Source of the DNA: an uncultured Pseudomonadales bacterium
GTDB taxonomy: Bacteria; Pseudomonadota; Gammaproteobacteria; Pseudomonadales; Porticoccaceae
Direction of reading: 5' to 3'
Length of the DNA: 64,000 bases
Assembly: GCA_943846685.1 (NCBI GenBank)
Contig: OX044363.1
Span: 1,034,001 to 1,098,000, forward strand
Shown piece by piece: positions 20,345 through 29,858 of the stretch; the first letter of the stretch is position 1; every line of letters starts with the position of its first letter. A program made the position numbers and the translations under genes. Below the pieces are notes generated by a model. It worked only from the letters and a program-made list of their open reading frames with translations. It had not been told where the DNA came from and ran no database searches.

Positions 20345-20700
20345 TGGATATTGTTTATATTAGAGACCTGCGTATAGAGACCATTATTGGTATCTATGAT
20401 TGGGAACGCGAGGTAAAGCAGATTGTCAGTTTGGATCTAGAGATGGCTCATGATATTCGCAAGGCCGCTGAAACTGACGATATCCAGTATGCCCTGAATT
20501 ACAAATCTATTGCCAAGCGACTGATAAAGTTTATTGAAGAGAGTGAGTTTTTACTGGTTGAGCGCATGGCTGAGGAAGTCGCCAGTATAGTGACCAATGA
20601 ATTTTCAGTACCCTGGTTAAAACTGCGAGTCAGTAAGCCAGGAGCCCTTAGAGGCTCTCAGGATGTGGGTATCTTGATCGAGCGAGGAGAGCGTCCCTAA
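20344..20700 (+). CDS. folB: dihydroneopterin aldolase
   Basis: A 118-residue FolB, beginning [20 protein letters not shown]. The ATG at 20344 overlaps the tsaD stop. Conserved active-site parts are IGIYDWERE and LNYKSIAKRL, and the lysine in LRVSKPGAL. It converts dihydroneopterin to hydroxymethyl-dihydropterin in folate synthesis, the substrate of the next gene folK, whose start overlaps its stop by one base. Confidence 0.95.
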   Translation: MDIVYIRDLRIETIIGIYDWEREVKQIVSLDLEMAHDIRKAAETDDIQYALNYKSIAKRLIKFIEESEFLLVERMAEEVASIVTNEFSVPWLKLRVSKPGALRGSQDVGILIERGERP

Positions 20701-21215
20701 TGGCGCTTATTTACCTGAGCCTGGGTAGCAATATAGAGCGCTACCGGCGTATTACTGCGGCACTGGATGCTCTGACAGAGAGCTTTGGTGAACTGCAACT
20801 GTCGTCGGTTTATGAAAGCGTCTCCGTGGGTTTTGAGGGTGACAGTTTCTTCAATCTGGTGGTCGGTATCCACTCACCTCTGGCGGTTGGGGAGGTATCT
20901 AAAATCCTCAAGAGTATCGAAGATAAAAACGGTCGCGATCGCAGTGGGCCGCGATTCGGTTCGCGTAGTTTGGATATTGATATCTTAACCGTTGACGGTA
21001 TTGCCGGTGAGATCGATGGCATTCAATTGCCGAGAGATGAGGTATTAAAAAATGCCTTTGTGCTGCTTCCTCTTGCCGAAATTGCGCCACAAATCAAACA
21101 TCCTGTCACTGCGCAGAGTTATTCCCAGCACTGGCAGCAATTTGATAAAAATAAACAAAAACTCTGGCCCGTTGAATTTATCTGGCGCGGTGAGAATATT
21201 ACAGGCGCGCTTTAA
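20700..21215 (+). CDS. folK: hydroxymethyl-dihydropterin pyrophosphokinase
   Basis: A 171-residue HPPK with LIYLSLGSNIERYRRI at the N-terminus and the signature RDRSGPRFGSRSLDIDIL holding the Mg-binding Asp residues (~residues 80-98). It transfers pyrophosphate from ATP to the pterin. It directly follows folB in the tsaD-folB-folK unit and is 70 bp upstream of putP. Confidence 0.95.
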   Translation: MALIYLSLGSNIERYRRITAALDALTESFGELQLSSVYESVSVGFEGDSFFNLVVGIHSPLAVGEVSKILKSIEDKNGRDRSGPRFGSRSLDIDILTVDGIAGEIDGIQLPRDEVLKNAFVLLPLAEIAPQIKHPVTAQSYSQHWQQFDKNKQKLWPVEFIWRGENITGAL

Positions 21216-21285
21216 CTGGCACTTAACTAGTAGTTTAATTAATAGTCTAGCTAGCCGTTTAAAATACAATCCAGAGGGTAGAGCT

Positions 21286-22761
21286 ATGATCAAATATCAA
21301 CTTGCCACCGGCATCACCTTTTTTATCTATCTGGCAATGATGCTAGCCATCGGCCTCTGGGCTTACCGCAAAACAGCTAACCTATCGGATTACTTGTTGG
21401 GTGGGCGTAACCTCGGGCCTTTGCCTTCAGCGCTAAGTGCCGGCGCCTCTGATATGAGCGGCTGGTTGCTGCTCGGATTGCCTGGCTTTGCCTATGCGGC
21501 GGGTCTGGAATCGGTGTGGATTGCACTTGGCCTGCTAGCCGGAACCTGGCTTAACTGGTTAATTGTTGCAAGACGGCTGCGTAATTACAGCAAGAGCGCT
21601 GGCGACTCGCTGACCATTCCAGAATTTCTTGAAAACCGTTTTGAAGAAAAGACTCATATTTTACGGGTGATCTCTGCCGCATTTATTTTGATATTTTTCC
21701 TCTTTTACACCAGCTCTGGTCTAGTTGCCGGCGGTAAATTATTTGAAACCACCTTTGGCCTCGACTACCAGCTTGCGGTGATCGTTGGTGCGGCGGCGGT
21801 TGTCTCTTACACCCTTTTTGGTGGTTTTCTAGCGGTCAGCTGGACCGATGTGGTGCAGGGCCTGTTAATGGTTGCCGCACTAATGATAGTTCCCGTAGTG
21901 GCGCTCTCTGTGGATGGTGGCTGGTCGGCTGCAAGCGCCAGCATCAATGCTAAAAACCCCGAGTTATTAAATATTTGGACCAGTATTGATGGTCAGCCGC
22001 TGGGTGCCATTGCGATAATGTCGCTGCTTGGCTGGGGGCTGGGCTATTTCGGTCAGCCACATATTCTGGCACGATTTAAAGCGATCCGTTCAGCAGAGGA
22101 TATTCCCGTGGCGCGTAGAACTGCGGTGAGCTGGACGGTGCTGGCTCTGCTTGGCTCACTGGGTTGCGGTCTGGTTTCTATTGCCTTTTTTGAGACACCC
22201 TTAAGCGATCCGGAAACCGCATTTATGCTGCTGATTAATGCACTGTTTCATCCAGTGATTGCCGGTGTCTTATTGGCGGCTATTTTGGCCGCAGTGATGA
22301 GCACCGCAGATTCCCAATTACTGGTCTCCTCATCGGCACTGGCTGATGACTTTTACAAAGCGCTGTTTCGACAACAGGCGAGTCAAAAAGAGCTGGTTAA
22401 TGTGGGACGAGGGGCGGTGGTCTGCATTGCCGTTGCCGCCACATTTATTGCCTTAAATCCCGATAGCAAAGTACTGGATATGGTCAGCTATGCTTGGGCT
22501 GGCTTTGGCGCGGCATTTGGTCCGACCCTGATTCTTGCGCTGTACTGGAAACGCATGAATTGGCAGGGTGCTTTAGCGGGGGTTATTGTCGGTGGCTGTA
22601 CGGTAGTCATCTGGAAACAGCTAAGCGGGGGTATTTTTGATTTATATGAAATTATTCCCGGGTTTGTTTTAGCCGGTCTTGGGGTTATTTTAGTCTCCCT
22701 AGTAACCACAAAACCTTCGGCCTCTATCGAGAAGCAATTTGATCAGGTGGCGGGGCTTTAG
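21286..22761 (+). CDS. putP: sodium/proline symporter
   Basis: A 491-residue solute:sodium symporter starting at ATG 21286 (MIKYQLATGITFFIY), preceded by CAGAGGG; the upstream frame extension overlaps folK and is not used. About twelve to thirteen hydrophobic segments are visible. The Na+/proline signature GASDMSGWLLLGLPG, the AGTWLNW segment, and GWGLGYFGQPHIL are typical of PutP. It imports proline with Na+, both as nutrient and osmoprotectant in a marine setting. Confidence 0.93.
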   Translation: MIKYQLATGITFFIYLAMMLAIGLWAYRKTANLSDYLLGGRNLGPLPSALSAGASDMSGWLLLGLPGFAYAAGLESVWIALGLLAGTWLNWLIVARRLRNYSKSAGDSLTIPEFLENRFEEKTHILRVISAAFILIFFLFYTSSGLVAGGKLFETTFGLDYQLAVIVGAAAVVSYTLFGGFLAVSWTDVVQGLLMVAALMIVPVVALSVDGGWSAASASINAKNPELLNIWTSIDGQPLGAIAIMSLLGWGLGYFGQPHILARFKAIRSAEDIPVARRTAVSWTVLALLGSLGCGLVSIAFFETPLSDPETAFMLLINALFHPVIAGVLLAAILAAVMSTADSQLLVSSSALADDFYKALFRQQASQKELVNVGRGAVVCIAVAATFIALNPDSKVLDMVSYAWAGFGAAFGPTLILALYWKRMNWQGALAGVIVGGCTVVIWKQLSGGIFDLYEIIPGFVLAGLGVILVSLVTTKPSASIEKQFDQVAGL

Positions 22762-22874
22762 AGTTGATACAGTCGGCAATTTAAACTGAAATCATGCAGG
22801 CATTAATCTACTGGCTATACTGATTTTGATGATGTTTTGGGCAATGAGGCCCATCACTATTTAATGGAGTAACT

Positions 22875-23576
22875 ATGTTTAGTTTATCGTTTAGCTTATC
22901 AATGAAAAAAATTCTCGCTTGCCTTGCCCCCTTTGCATGTCTTCTTGCGCTGCAAGCCTGCACTACATTTGACCCTTACACCGGTGAAGAAAAAACCACC
23001 AATACGGCCATTGGCGCGAGTATAGGCGCTGGTGTCGGCGCAGTTATTGCGTATATAGACAACAAGGACGAAGACAGTCGTCAGCGCAACAAACGTATTC
23101 TTGCGGCTGCCGGAGGTGGTGCTGCAATAGGGGGTGGAATTGGCTACTACATGGATGCCCAAGAAGCCAAGCTGCGCAAGCAGTTACGCGGTAGCGGTGT
23201 CAGCGTCGAGCGGGTTGGCGATAATATCAATCTGATTATGCCGGGCAATATTACCTTTGCCACCAATAGCGCGAATATCAATGCGAGCTTTTATTCTGTG
23301 CTTGATTCTGTGGCGCTAGTGATTGCTGAATACGATAAAACACTGGTTGTTGTCGCCGGACATACCGACAGTGATGGCAGCGCTAGCTTTAATCAAGACC
23401 TCTCTCAGCGCCGCGCCGCATCGGTTTCGGATTATTTGGTCTCGCAGAGTATATTGCCGGTGCGACTGGAAACTGTTGGATTTGGAGAGGCAGAGCCTAT
23501 TGCTGGGAATAATACCGCTGAGGGCAAGCAGCAGAATCGACGTGCGGAAATCACCCTGTTACCAATTACTGAATAG
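22875..23576 (+). CDS. OmpA-family peptidoglycan-binding lipoprotein (YiaD-like)
   Basis: A 233-residue lipoprotein. The ATG at 22875 has GGAG five bases upstream; an inner ATG at 22902 would give a shorter signal. The lipobox is LQAC. A glycine-zipper region (GASIGAGVGAVIAY and GGGAAIGGGIGYYMD, ~residues 45-100) precedes a C-terminal OmpA domain with GHTDSDGSASFNQDLSQRRA, the peptidoglycan-contact motif. It tethers the outer membrane to the wall. It lies 62 bp upstream of the SEFIR-EAL gene. Confidence 0.9.
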   Translation: MFSLSFSLSMKKILACLAPFACLLALQACTTFDPYTGEEKTTNTAIGASIGAGVGAVIAYIDNKDEDSRQRNKRILAAAGGGAAIGGGIGYYMDAQEAKLRKQLRGSGVSVERVGDNINLIMPGNITFATNSANINASFYSVLDSVALVIAEYDKTLVVVAGHTDSDGSASFNQDLSQRRAASVSDYLVSQSILPVRLETVGFGEAEPIAGNNTAEGKQQNRRAEITLLPITE

Positions 23577-23638
23577 TCTTTATCGGGGTCGTTATCGGCC
23601 CCCAATTAATTCGAGTTTACTAAGCAAGGATGCTACCA

Positions 23639-25756
23639 ATGACTTTAATACTAAAGCACCCTAAACTATTTATTTCCTATAGCCAGACGGATGATCGGCA
23701 TAAAGACTGGGTGGTCGATCTGGCCGAGCGTCTTCTCGAAGATGGCATAGAAGTTATTATGGATCGCTGGGATCTTAAATACGGGCATGAGATGTTCGTC
23801 TTTATGGAGCAGATGGTCACTGACCCAAGCGTGGACAAAGTGTCTATAGTTTGCGACAGCCTCTACAAAGAGAAGGCTGATGCACGTATAGGCGGGGTCG
23901 GTAATGAAGTTGAGCTGATGGTAAATTGTATTGCCAATGACACTACTCAGGAGAAGTTCTTTGCACTGGCCTGCGAAAAAAATGAAGTGGGCAGTGGCTG
24001 CATACCAAACTATCTGAAATCACGGTTTTATATTGATTTTTCCGACCCACAAGATTTTGAACTCAACTATGACCGTTTAGCGCACTTTGTCTATGGGCGC
24101 GAGTTCCATAAAAAGCCGCCTCGAGGTCAAATTCCTGAGCGCTTTAAGGACACTAATAGTAATCTCCAACCCCGAGCGCAAAGACTTTCCAATAAAAGAC
24201 CGGTATCAGAGAGAGCTAATACATCCACTCAACAGACCCCGGTTTCTGATGTTCTCAACTTAATCTACGCCAATGCGAAAAATTTTAAAGCTCAGCGTGG
24301 CTGGCTTTCTGGTGCGGCTGAAATTGCCGACCCAGGCGCTGAGCCTGAAGCTGTAGTGACTGAGCCAGATAAGCGCTACAGCGATGTATCGCTAGTCTCC
24401 TCGTGCTTTGAGCAGAGTGAAATACTCCTTGAGCGAATACTCAATGGGCTCGCGCTGCTGGACAGCTCAAGTTATACGATAAAAGATTATCTCAAAGTGA
24501 TCAGCGCAGCCTTTAATGCCAGCTCCTGTACCTTTATCGAGAATATGCAAGAGTTTCATACCAGCAAGAGAGGCGAGGTTTCTGACCGTCAAATAAACAC
24601 GCTTCGAGAGGACTACAGCGAGCTATTCGGTCAAGATTTAGCGCTGCTATTTAATGCTCCGGGTACCATTTTGAAGAATAACTCGGCCTATATTCCGTTG
24701 ATCTTTAACGCTTCAGCTAGCGAAGTCCAGCAAACAGGTCTACTCATCAATGGTATAGATAAAGCGCTTAAAATTGACGCGAGTTTTCAGATTGTTCTGT
24801 CATCTATCTATGAAAAAACCAATGGTTTTATCGACAGCCCAGCAGCCGATGAAATTCGCATTCATGTCTACGATAATTTCAAGGCCATCTACAACTTTGT
24901 CAGTGATGAGATGTACGAGCGGCGTTATGCTTTATTTAATCAGCAGCTCAGTGCAGTGGATGTTCATTACGAACCGATAATTCAATTTAGCTGCTCAGGC
25001 AAGAGCTTTAATATTATTGGCTTTGAGGCGCTGGCGCGGGTTGATGGGCGTGTTCCAGGCTGGTTGTTTAATGCCGCAGAGCTGTGGGGTATTCGGTTTC
25101 AGACGCAGTTGGATATCTATATTTTAAAAACTGCACTGACAAAATATCTAAAGCTGTTGGTAAAAAACAAACGCCGTTCGTTCAGTAAATTGATGATGCT
25201 TTCAGTCAACCTCTACTCCAGTACCATCCTGCGCGCTGGGTATAGAGAAGAGCTTTACAAAATACTCGAAGATCTCAAATTTCCCGGTCACAAGCTGGTA
25301 CTGGAGTTATCGGAAAAAGGGGTGATCAGAGCTGGTGATAATGAAGATGAAACTCTCGAGGCATTTATTAAGGCCAAGGAAGAGCTTAAAGAAAAGCGTG
25401 TGAAAATAGCCATTGATGACTTTGGTGCTGGCTACAGTTCACTGCTTAGAGTGCAAAAAATTATGCCCGACTTTGTCAAAGTTGATCGTGAGGTCTTGCT
25501 CTATCAGCCCAATTTTGCCGCAGAGATGATAGCCCAGTTGGTCAGTAGCAAGGATGCCTCACACAACCGCCTGTTTCGAGTTATTGTTGAGGGGCTTGAT
25601 GCAGAAGTGGAAGAGAAGATTTCTCTATCAACGCTGGTCAATGATCTGGAGGTGGATTTTATTCAGGGTCATGCGCTGGCAATGGCCAGCGATGAAGTGC
25701 CCGATCGACTGGATAAAGCCAAGCACAGTGAGATTATGCAGAAGTTGGGCTGGTAG
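23639..25756 (+). CDS. SEFIR/TIR-like domain - GAF-like - EAL c-di-GMP phosphodiesterase fusion
   Basis: About 705 residues. ATG 23639 is chosen because AAGGA (23626-23630) gives proper spacing; ATG 23630 overlaps it. Residues ~8-130 are a SEFIR/TIR-like domain (PKLFISYSQTDDRHKDWVVD, MDRWDLKYGHEM, and KADARIGGVGNE with a conserved Glu). A low-complexity linker follows (~170-240), then a GAF-like region (~250-430). Residues ~440-700 are an EAL domain with apparently complete catalytic set: E463-A-L-A-R, VNLYS, ELSEK, D593-D-F-G-A-G, DFVKVDRE, VIVEGLD, and IQGHAL. It should degrade c-di-GMP under control of the N-terminal module. The pairing of a SEFIR module with EAL is one I do not know as an established class. 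Confidence 0.85.
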   Translation: MTLILKHPKLFISYSQTDDRHKDWVVDLAERLLEDGIEVIMDRWDLKYGHEMFVFMEQMVTDPSVDKVSIVCDSLYKEKADARIGGVGNEVELMVNCIANDTTQEKFFALACEKNEVGSGCIPNYLKSRFYIDFSDPQDFELNYDRLAHFVYGREFHKKPPRGQIPERFKDTNSNLQPRAQRLSNKRPVSERANTSTQQTPVSDVLNLIYANAKNFKAQRGWLSGAAEIADPGAEPEAVVTEPDKRYSDVSLVSSCFEQSEILLERILNGLALLDSSSYTIKDYLKVISAAFNASSCTFIENMQEFHTSKRGEVSDRQINTLREDYSELFGQDLALLFNAPGTILKNNSAYIPLIFNASASEVQQTGLLINGIDKALKIDASFQIVLSSIYEKTNGFIDSPAADEIRIHVYDNFKAIYNFVSDEMYERRYALFNQQLSAVDVHYEPIIQFSCSGKSFNIIGFEALARVDGRVPGWLFNAAELWGIRFQTQLDIYILKTALTKYLKLLVKNKRRSFSKLMMLSVNLYSSTILRAGYREELYKILEDLKFPGHKLVLELSEKGVIRAGDNEDETLEAFIKAKEELKEKRVKIAIDDFGAGYSSLLRVQKIMPDFVKVDREVLLYQPNFAAEMIAQLVSSKDASHNRLFRVIVEGLDAEVEEKISLSTLVNDLEVDFIQGHALAMASDEVPDRLDKAKHSEIMQKLGW

Positions 25757-25807
25757 ATTGGCTAGTGCTTGTAACTAACGGCTATTGATTAAGTTTATTG
25801 GCTAAGA

Positions 25808-26560
25808 CTAAAGGCTATTCGAACTACCACCATCCACGGCAATGGTTTGGCCAGTCATATAGCTCGCATTCACCGCGAGAAAAAACACCGTCTCGGCAAT
25901 ATCCGCCTCGCAACCCAAACGTCCCATAGGCACTTTACTCAGCACCGAGTTCTGCTTATTGGTATCGTCCAGCTCATGTTCCGGCCACAGAATAGCGCCC
26001 GGAGCAACGCTGTTAACTCGCACTGCCGGTGCTAATTCAAGAGCCATGGATTTGGTCATGGCGATATTGCCAGCCTTGGCGATCGAGTAGATAGGGTGGT
26101 TTTTCAAGGTCTGTCGCGCGTGCATATCCGAGATATTAACAACACTGCCCTGAGTTTTGGTCAGCTGGGGCGCTAGACCCTGAGTCAGGAAGAATGGTCC
26201 TTTGAGATTACTGTTAATCAGGTCATTCCACTGCTGATCATCGCAGTTCTCTAGAGGTGTCGGGTAAAAGCTCGAGGCATTATTGATCAATACATCGAGA
26301 CGACCCACAGAATCCACTAGATCGGTAATTTTTTGCAGGCCGCTCATATCATTGAGATCAGCCTGAACCAGCAGGCAGCTATTGTCGCGCTGCTGATTTA
26401 ATTTTTCGCAGAGTTTGTCAGCATCACTGGCCGAGCGATTGAAGTGAATAATCACCTGATAGCCCGCAGCGTGAAAAAGCTTGGCTGTGGCTGCGCCAAT
26501 ACGTCGGGCGGCACCGGTTATCAGCACCACTGGGGTTGAACTTTTGTCGTTATGGGGCAT
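25808..26560 (-). CDS. pteridine reductase (short-chain dehydrogenase, FolM/PTR1-like)
   Basis: About 250 residues from ATG 26560, two bases after the cca stop. It has the SDR cofactor motif TGAARRIGAAT (the Arg-rich form typical of PTR1/FolM rather than TGxxxGIG), NNASSFYPTP after strand 4, and the catalytic YSIAK (Tyr-x-x-x-Lys). FolM-type enzymes reduce dihydromonapterin or dihydrofolate with NADPH. It is coupled to cca. An ORF extension upstream to 26602 overlaps cca and is unlikely to be used. Confidence 0.88.
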   Translation of the reverse strand: MPHNDKSSTPVVLITGAARRIGAATAKLFHAAGYQVIIHFNRSASDADKLCEKLNQQRDNSCLLVQADLNDMSGLQKITDLVDSVGRLDVLINNASSFYPTPLENCDDQQWNDLINSNLKGPFFLTQGLAPQLTKTQGSVVNISDMHARQTLKNHPIYSIAKAGNIAMTKSMALELAPAVRVNSVAPGAILWPEHELDDTNKQNSVLSKVPMGRLGCEADIAETVFFLAVNASYMTGQTIAVDGGSSNSL

Positions 26561-26562
26561 TT

Positions 26563-27795
26563 TTAACTCGCGCTGTAGGTTTGTTTTAACTCTGCAATGC
26601 ATGCAATACGGCGCAGATTCAATTGGCGACCAATCTCGGCGCCCTCTATTCCAGATTTCACCAGATCGGCAATACTCACATCCATCACAAGGCTCAGTGC
26701 CGCGCGCAAATAGTCCGCCGGCGGGTAATCGCGCTGTTCAAATCCGGTGCGACCGCGGGCATCGGCCATACAGCAGAGAATAAAGTCTTCGAGCTTGGCG
26801 GCGGATTTAAGTGCGCCAATGCCTTTGAGTAGATTGACAATTATTTCCGGTTCCAGCTGCATAGCTTTATGGCACAGCAGATGGTATTCGGTCACTGCCA
26901 GAGCCAGTTGGCGTATATTGTTTGGGGCTTTTAAGCGATCACAGAGACTGTCTACCAGAGCTACACCACGAGCTTCATGGCCGGAGTGGCTGGGTAAAAT
27001 ATGTTCCGGGGTAATACCTTTGCCAAGGTCGTGGACCAGCACGGAAAAACGAACCGCACTGCTATCGGACAATTTCACCGATTGCTGCAGTGCCATCAAG
27101 ATATGAATGCCAGTATCGATCTCTGGATGATAATCCGCCCGTTGAGCCACCCCAAACAGGCAGTCAACTTCCGGAAACAGCGCCTTGAGAGCACCGCACT
27201 GTCGCAGTGTCTCAATATAAATATCCGGCGAGCGCTCGCAGAGTGCCCGTTCGGTCTCTTTCCAGACCCGCTCGGCGACCAGATAATCCAGCTCGCCGCT
27301 CGCGGTGATCGAGCTCATCAGAGCCAGTGTTTCCGGAGCAATGGTAAAGCCGAGATGATGGTAGCGAGCGGCAAAGCGTGCCACGCGCAAAACTCTTAAG
27401 GGATCTTCCGTAAAGGCATCGGAAACATGGCGCAGCAGCTTATCGTTGAGATCGCGCTGACCACCATAGGGGTCGATAAGCGAACCATCCGGATCTTCCG
27501 CCATGGCATTAATGGTCAGATCGCGGCGAACCAGATCCTCTTCCAGACTGACATCTTCAGCAGCGTGAAAGGTAAATCCCTGATAGCCATGGCCGGATTT
27601 TCGCTCGGTGCGAGCCAGCGCATATTCCTCGCCAGTGTCGGGTTTGATAAACACCGGAAAGTCGCTGCCCACTGGAACAAAACCGAGATCGATCATTTTC
27701 TGCGGGGTTGCGCCAACTACAACCCAGTCATTTTCATCACTGGGATAGTTAAGTAGTTTGTCGCGAACGGCGCCGCCGACTCGGTAGATTTTCAT
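26563..27795 (-). CDS. cca: multifunctional CCA tRNA nucleotidyltransferase
   Basis: About 410 residues from ATG 27795 (MKIYRVGGAVRDKLLNYP); an upstream in-frame TTG is less likely. Class II signature GGAVRD, catalytic GSDFPVFI and RKSGHGYQGF, RRDLTINAMA, then a C-terminal HD domain (VHDLGKG, HSGHEARG) as in the E. coli enzyme with phosphatase and phosphodiesterase activities. It adds or repairs the 3' CCA of tRNAs. It is coupled to the pteridine reductase downstream. Confidence 0.96.
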   Translation of the reverse strand: MKIYRVGGAVRDKLLNYPSDENDWVVVGATPQKMIDLGFVPVGSDFPVFIKPDTGEEYALARTERKSGHGYQGFTFHAAEDVSLEEDLVRRDLTINAMAEDPDGSLIDPYGGQRDLNDKLLRHVSDAFTEDPLRVLRVARFAARYHHLGFTIAPETLALMSSITASGELDYLVAERVWKETERALCERSPDIYIETLRQCGALKALFPEVDCLFGVAQRADYHPEIDTGIHILMALQQSVKLSDSSAVRFSVLVHDLGKGITPEHILPSHSGHEARGVALVDSLCDRLKAPNNIRQLALAVTEYHLLCHKAMQLEPEIIVNLLKGIGALKSAAKLEDFILCCMADARGRTGFEQRDYPPADYLRAALSLVMDVSIADLVKSGIEGAEIGRQLNLRRIACIAELKQTYSAS

Positions 27796-27871
27796 CCGGA
27801 GTTCCAATGCTGATGCTTTTAAAGCAGTTATATTTTTTAAGCATTGTAAGGTGCGCCGCAGTTCACCTCAA

Positions 27872-28631
27872 TCAATAACCGGAGCGCTGGGAGGTTATTG
27901 ACCTCGCTTCAGGGTTTGAAATCAGCTGCTGGAGGGCGGGTTTATCAATCAGCTCAATCTCTTTCTTGTTGACCTTAAGGTATTTCTTTCTTTGGAAGTG
28001 GCTAAACGCTCGGCTCACTGTCTCCACCGTCATACCTAGGTAGTTGCTGATCTCACCGCGAGACATCGGCAGTCGAAAGCGTGTTGAAGAGAGCTTTTGT
28101 TGTGCCAGTCGAGCAGAGATACTCAATAATAAACTGGCGAGACGCTGATGGGCAGAGTTGCCCGCCAACAGGGCAATCAGTTTTTGATCGCTGTTGATCT
28201 CTTTACTCAACAGTTTGATTACGTGCTTCTGAATAGAGGGAATGGTTGTGCTCAGCTGCTCTAGCTGTCCGTAAGGTATTTCGCAGATAGAGGTGGTTTC
28301 CATAGCAACAGCGGCATTTTGATGATAATTTTCGGCGAGACCATCCCAGCCAAATATCTCCCCGGGCAGATAGAAGCCGGTTACCTGCTCGCGGCCTTCA
28401 TTGTCAATGCAGTACGACTTGACCGAGCCGCTGCGCACGGCGTAGACCGAGGTGAACTTGTCGCCGCAATAAAATATTGACGGTTCTCGCCTGATAGGGG
28501 GTTCCGCGCTGAATCACCTGATCTAACTTATAGAGTTCGTCGGATCTGAGTGAAAGGGGGATACACATGGTGCTCATTCGGCAGTCGCGGCAGCTGACTG
28601 GGATGGCGTAGGCAGTCTCTTCGTTTTTCAA
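27872..28631 (-). pseudogene. FNR/ANR-type oxygen-responsive regulator split by a frameshift
   Basis: The N-terminal part (TTG 28631, AAGGAT upstream) has the FNR iron-sulfur cysteines CRDCRMSTMC. The frame is then lost near 28481-28492, and the remaining FNR sequence runs in another frame: YAVRSGSVKSYCID, the cNMP-fold cysteine segment, and the HTH LPMSRGEISNYLGMTVETVSR. Restoring one base (around CAGGCGAGAACC on the minus strand) joins them as an FNR of ~252 residues. Downstream part 27872-28438 is an intact frame of 188 codons. The gene is divergent from uspE, the same neighbourhood as fnr-uspE in E. coli. Sequencing error or a true mutation are both possible. Confidence 0.85.
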
Positions 28632-28793
28632 AATATCATCCTTAATTTTAAAATCCTTTACAACGTTAGTATTTAATCGCCAATATTATTTTAAAGCGTT
28701 TTTTTCTGTTCATGCTTCCCTTTAATCTGCGGTTTTTGAAAAGCTCGAATTAAAAGCTCAGGTACCGACTTTTAGGTAAGTATAGACCTTGAA

Positions 28794-28807
28794 TTGATCT
28801 AAATCAG
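28794..28807. promoter_or_regulatory. FNR/ANR binding site upstream of uspE
   Basis: TTGATCTAAATCAG matches the FNR consensus TTGAT-N4-ATCAA at nine of ten positions. It sits 108 bp before the uspE start and 163 bp from the start of the divergent FNR-like gene, so it could control either. Consistent with the FNR-type regulator beside it. Confidence 0.7.
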
Positions 28808-28915
28808 TTTGATTTTCACGCGTTTAGAATTTGCCAACTACACTAAAAATATTGTCGGTGATGTATCTCTAATGTCTATGTAAATTCTCTTTAAACAGCG
28901 CAATAGGATTAAAAA

Positions 28916-29824
28916 ATGAAAAATATACTCGTGGTTTTGGATGGTTCGGAGAGTGATGAGCATGTCTTGAACCAAGCGGTTAAGGTGGCTGATGCCCGAG
29001 GCAGTGATATACGCCTGTTTATGATTGTCTATGATTCCATAGAAGAGCTTAATCGCTACGTCGGCTTTGATAATTACGCCGAAGTAAAGCAGGCAATTCT
29101 GGATGAGGCCGAGGTTAAACTGCGAGTGCTCACTGACAAGTTTGGCGATCGCTTTTCATCGACCATGCACTGGGGGCGACGCTGGCACTTCAGTGTTGTT
29201 GTCGAAGCGCGAAATATGTCCGCAGATTTAATTGTCAAAGCAGTGCATCGCCACTCGCGAATAGCTGAATTCCTGCACACCCCTGAAGACTGGCACCTGC
29301 TTCGAGAGGCCAGCTGCCCTGTGTGGTTAGTTAATGACAGTACCGACAAGATCAATAAGGTGGTCGCAGCCTTTAGCACCCTAGAAGAGACCCCGGAGCA
29401 TCGTCAGCTCGGTGAGAGGGTGGTGTTCAAAGCCCGGGATCTGGCAGCGGCTCTGGGTGTGGAGTTACACGTGATTTCGGTGATACCTGACCTATTAAAT
29501 TCTCAGGCGATGATCGCCCCGGTTCCTGCAATGCCCGGACAGTTCCCCTACGTACTTGCGGATATGGGTGAAGAGGCGCTAGAGCGCGCTCAGCAGATAC
29601 TCAGTGAATCACTCGCAAGAATTGCTGTTGAAGCAGATGTCAGCGAGGTTAGAACTGGCTTTGTCGATACTGAGATGGCCGATGCCGTCGGCGCCACCGG
29701 CGTATTAGTGATAGGTAGTGCCGCAGCTCGCAGTATTCCGGGCAAGGTGGCTGCCAAGCTATTTGGTAACACCTCAGAAAAAGTCATCCACCATGCGCAT
29801 GGTGATGTTTTAGTCGTTCATTGA
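28916..29824 (+). CDS. uspE: tandem universal stress protein (UspE-like)
   Basis: A 302-residue protein with two Usp domains, MKNILVVLDGSESDE (~1-140) and a second domain from ~150 with VVAAFS and GVLVIGSAAARSIPGK...LFGNTSEKVIHH, the latter close to the Usp ATP-binding motif Gx2Gx9G(S/T). UspE-type proteins act in motility, adhesion and stress survival; fnr and uspE are neighbours in E. coli and share oxygen control. GGATT precedes the ATG. Confidence 0.9.
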   Translation: MKNILVVLDGSESDEHVLNQAVKVADARGSDIRLFMIVYDSIEELNRYVGFDNYAEVKQAILDEAEVKLRVLTDKFGDRFSSTMHWGRRWHFSVVVEARNMSADLIVKAVHRHSRIAEFLHTPEDWHLLREASCPVWLVNDSTDKINKVVAAFSTLEETPEHRQLGERVVFKARDLAAALGVELHVISVIPDLLNSQAMIAPVPAMPGQFPYVLADMGEEALERAQQILSESLARIAVEADVSEVRTGFVDTEMADAVGATGVLVIGSAAARSIPGKVAAKLFGNTSEKVIHHAHGDVLVVH

Positions 29825-29858
29825 TAATTAACTGATAGCCCACTGACGGTCGGATCTA

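Noticed and set aside
26603..26783. An extended N-terminus for the pteridine reductase
   Set aside because: The extension overlaps the end of cca, and the ATG two bases after the cca stop gives the normal SDR length.
28481..28492. Programmed frameshifting in the FNR-like gene
   Set aside because: No slippery heptamer with a downstream stimulator is visible; a mutation or sequencing error is simpler.
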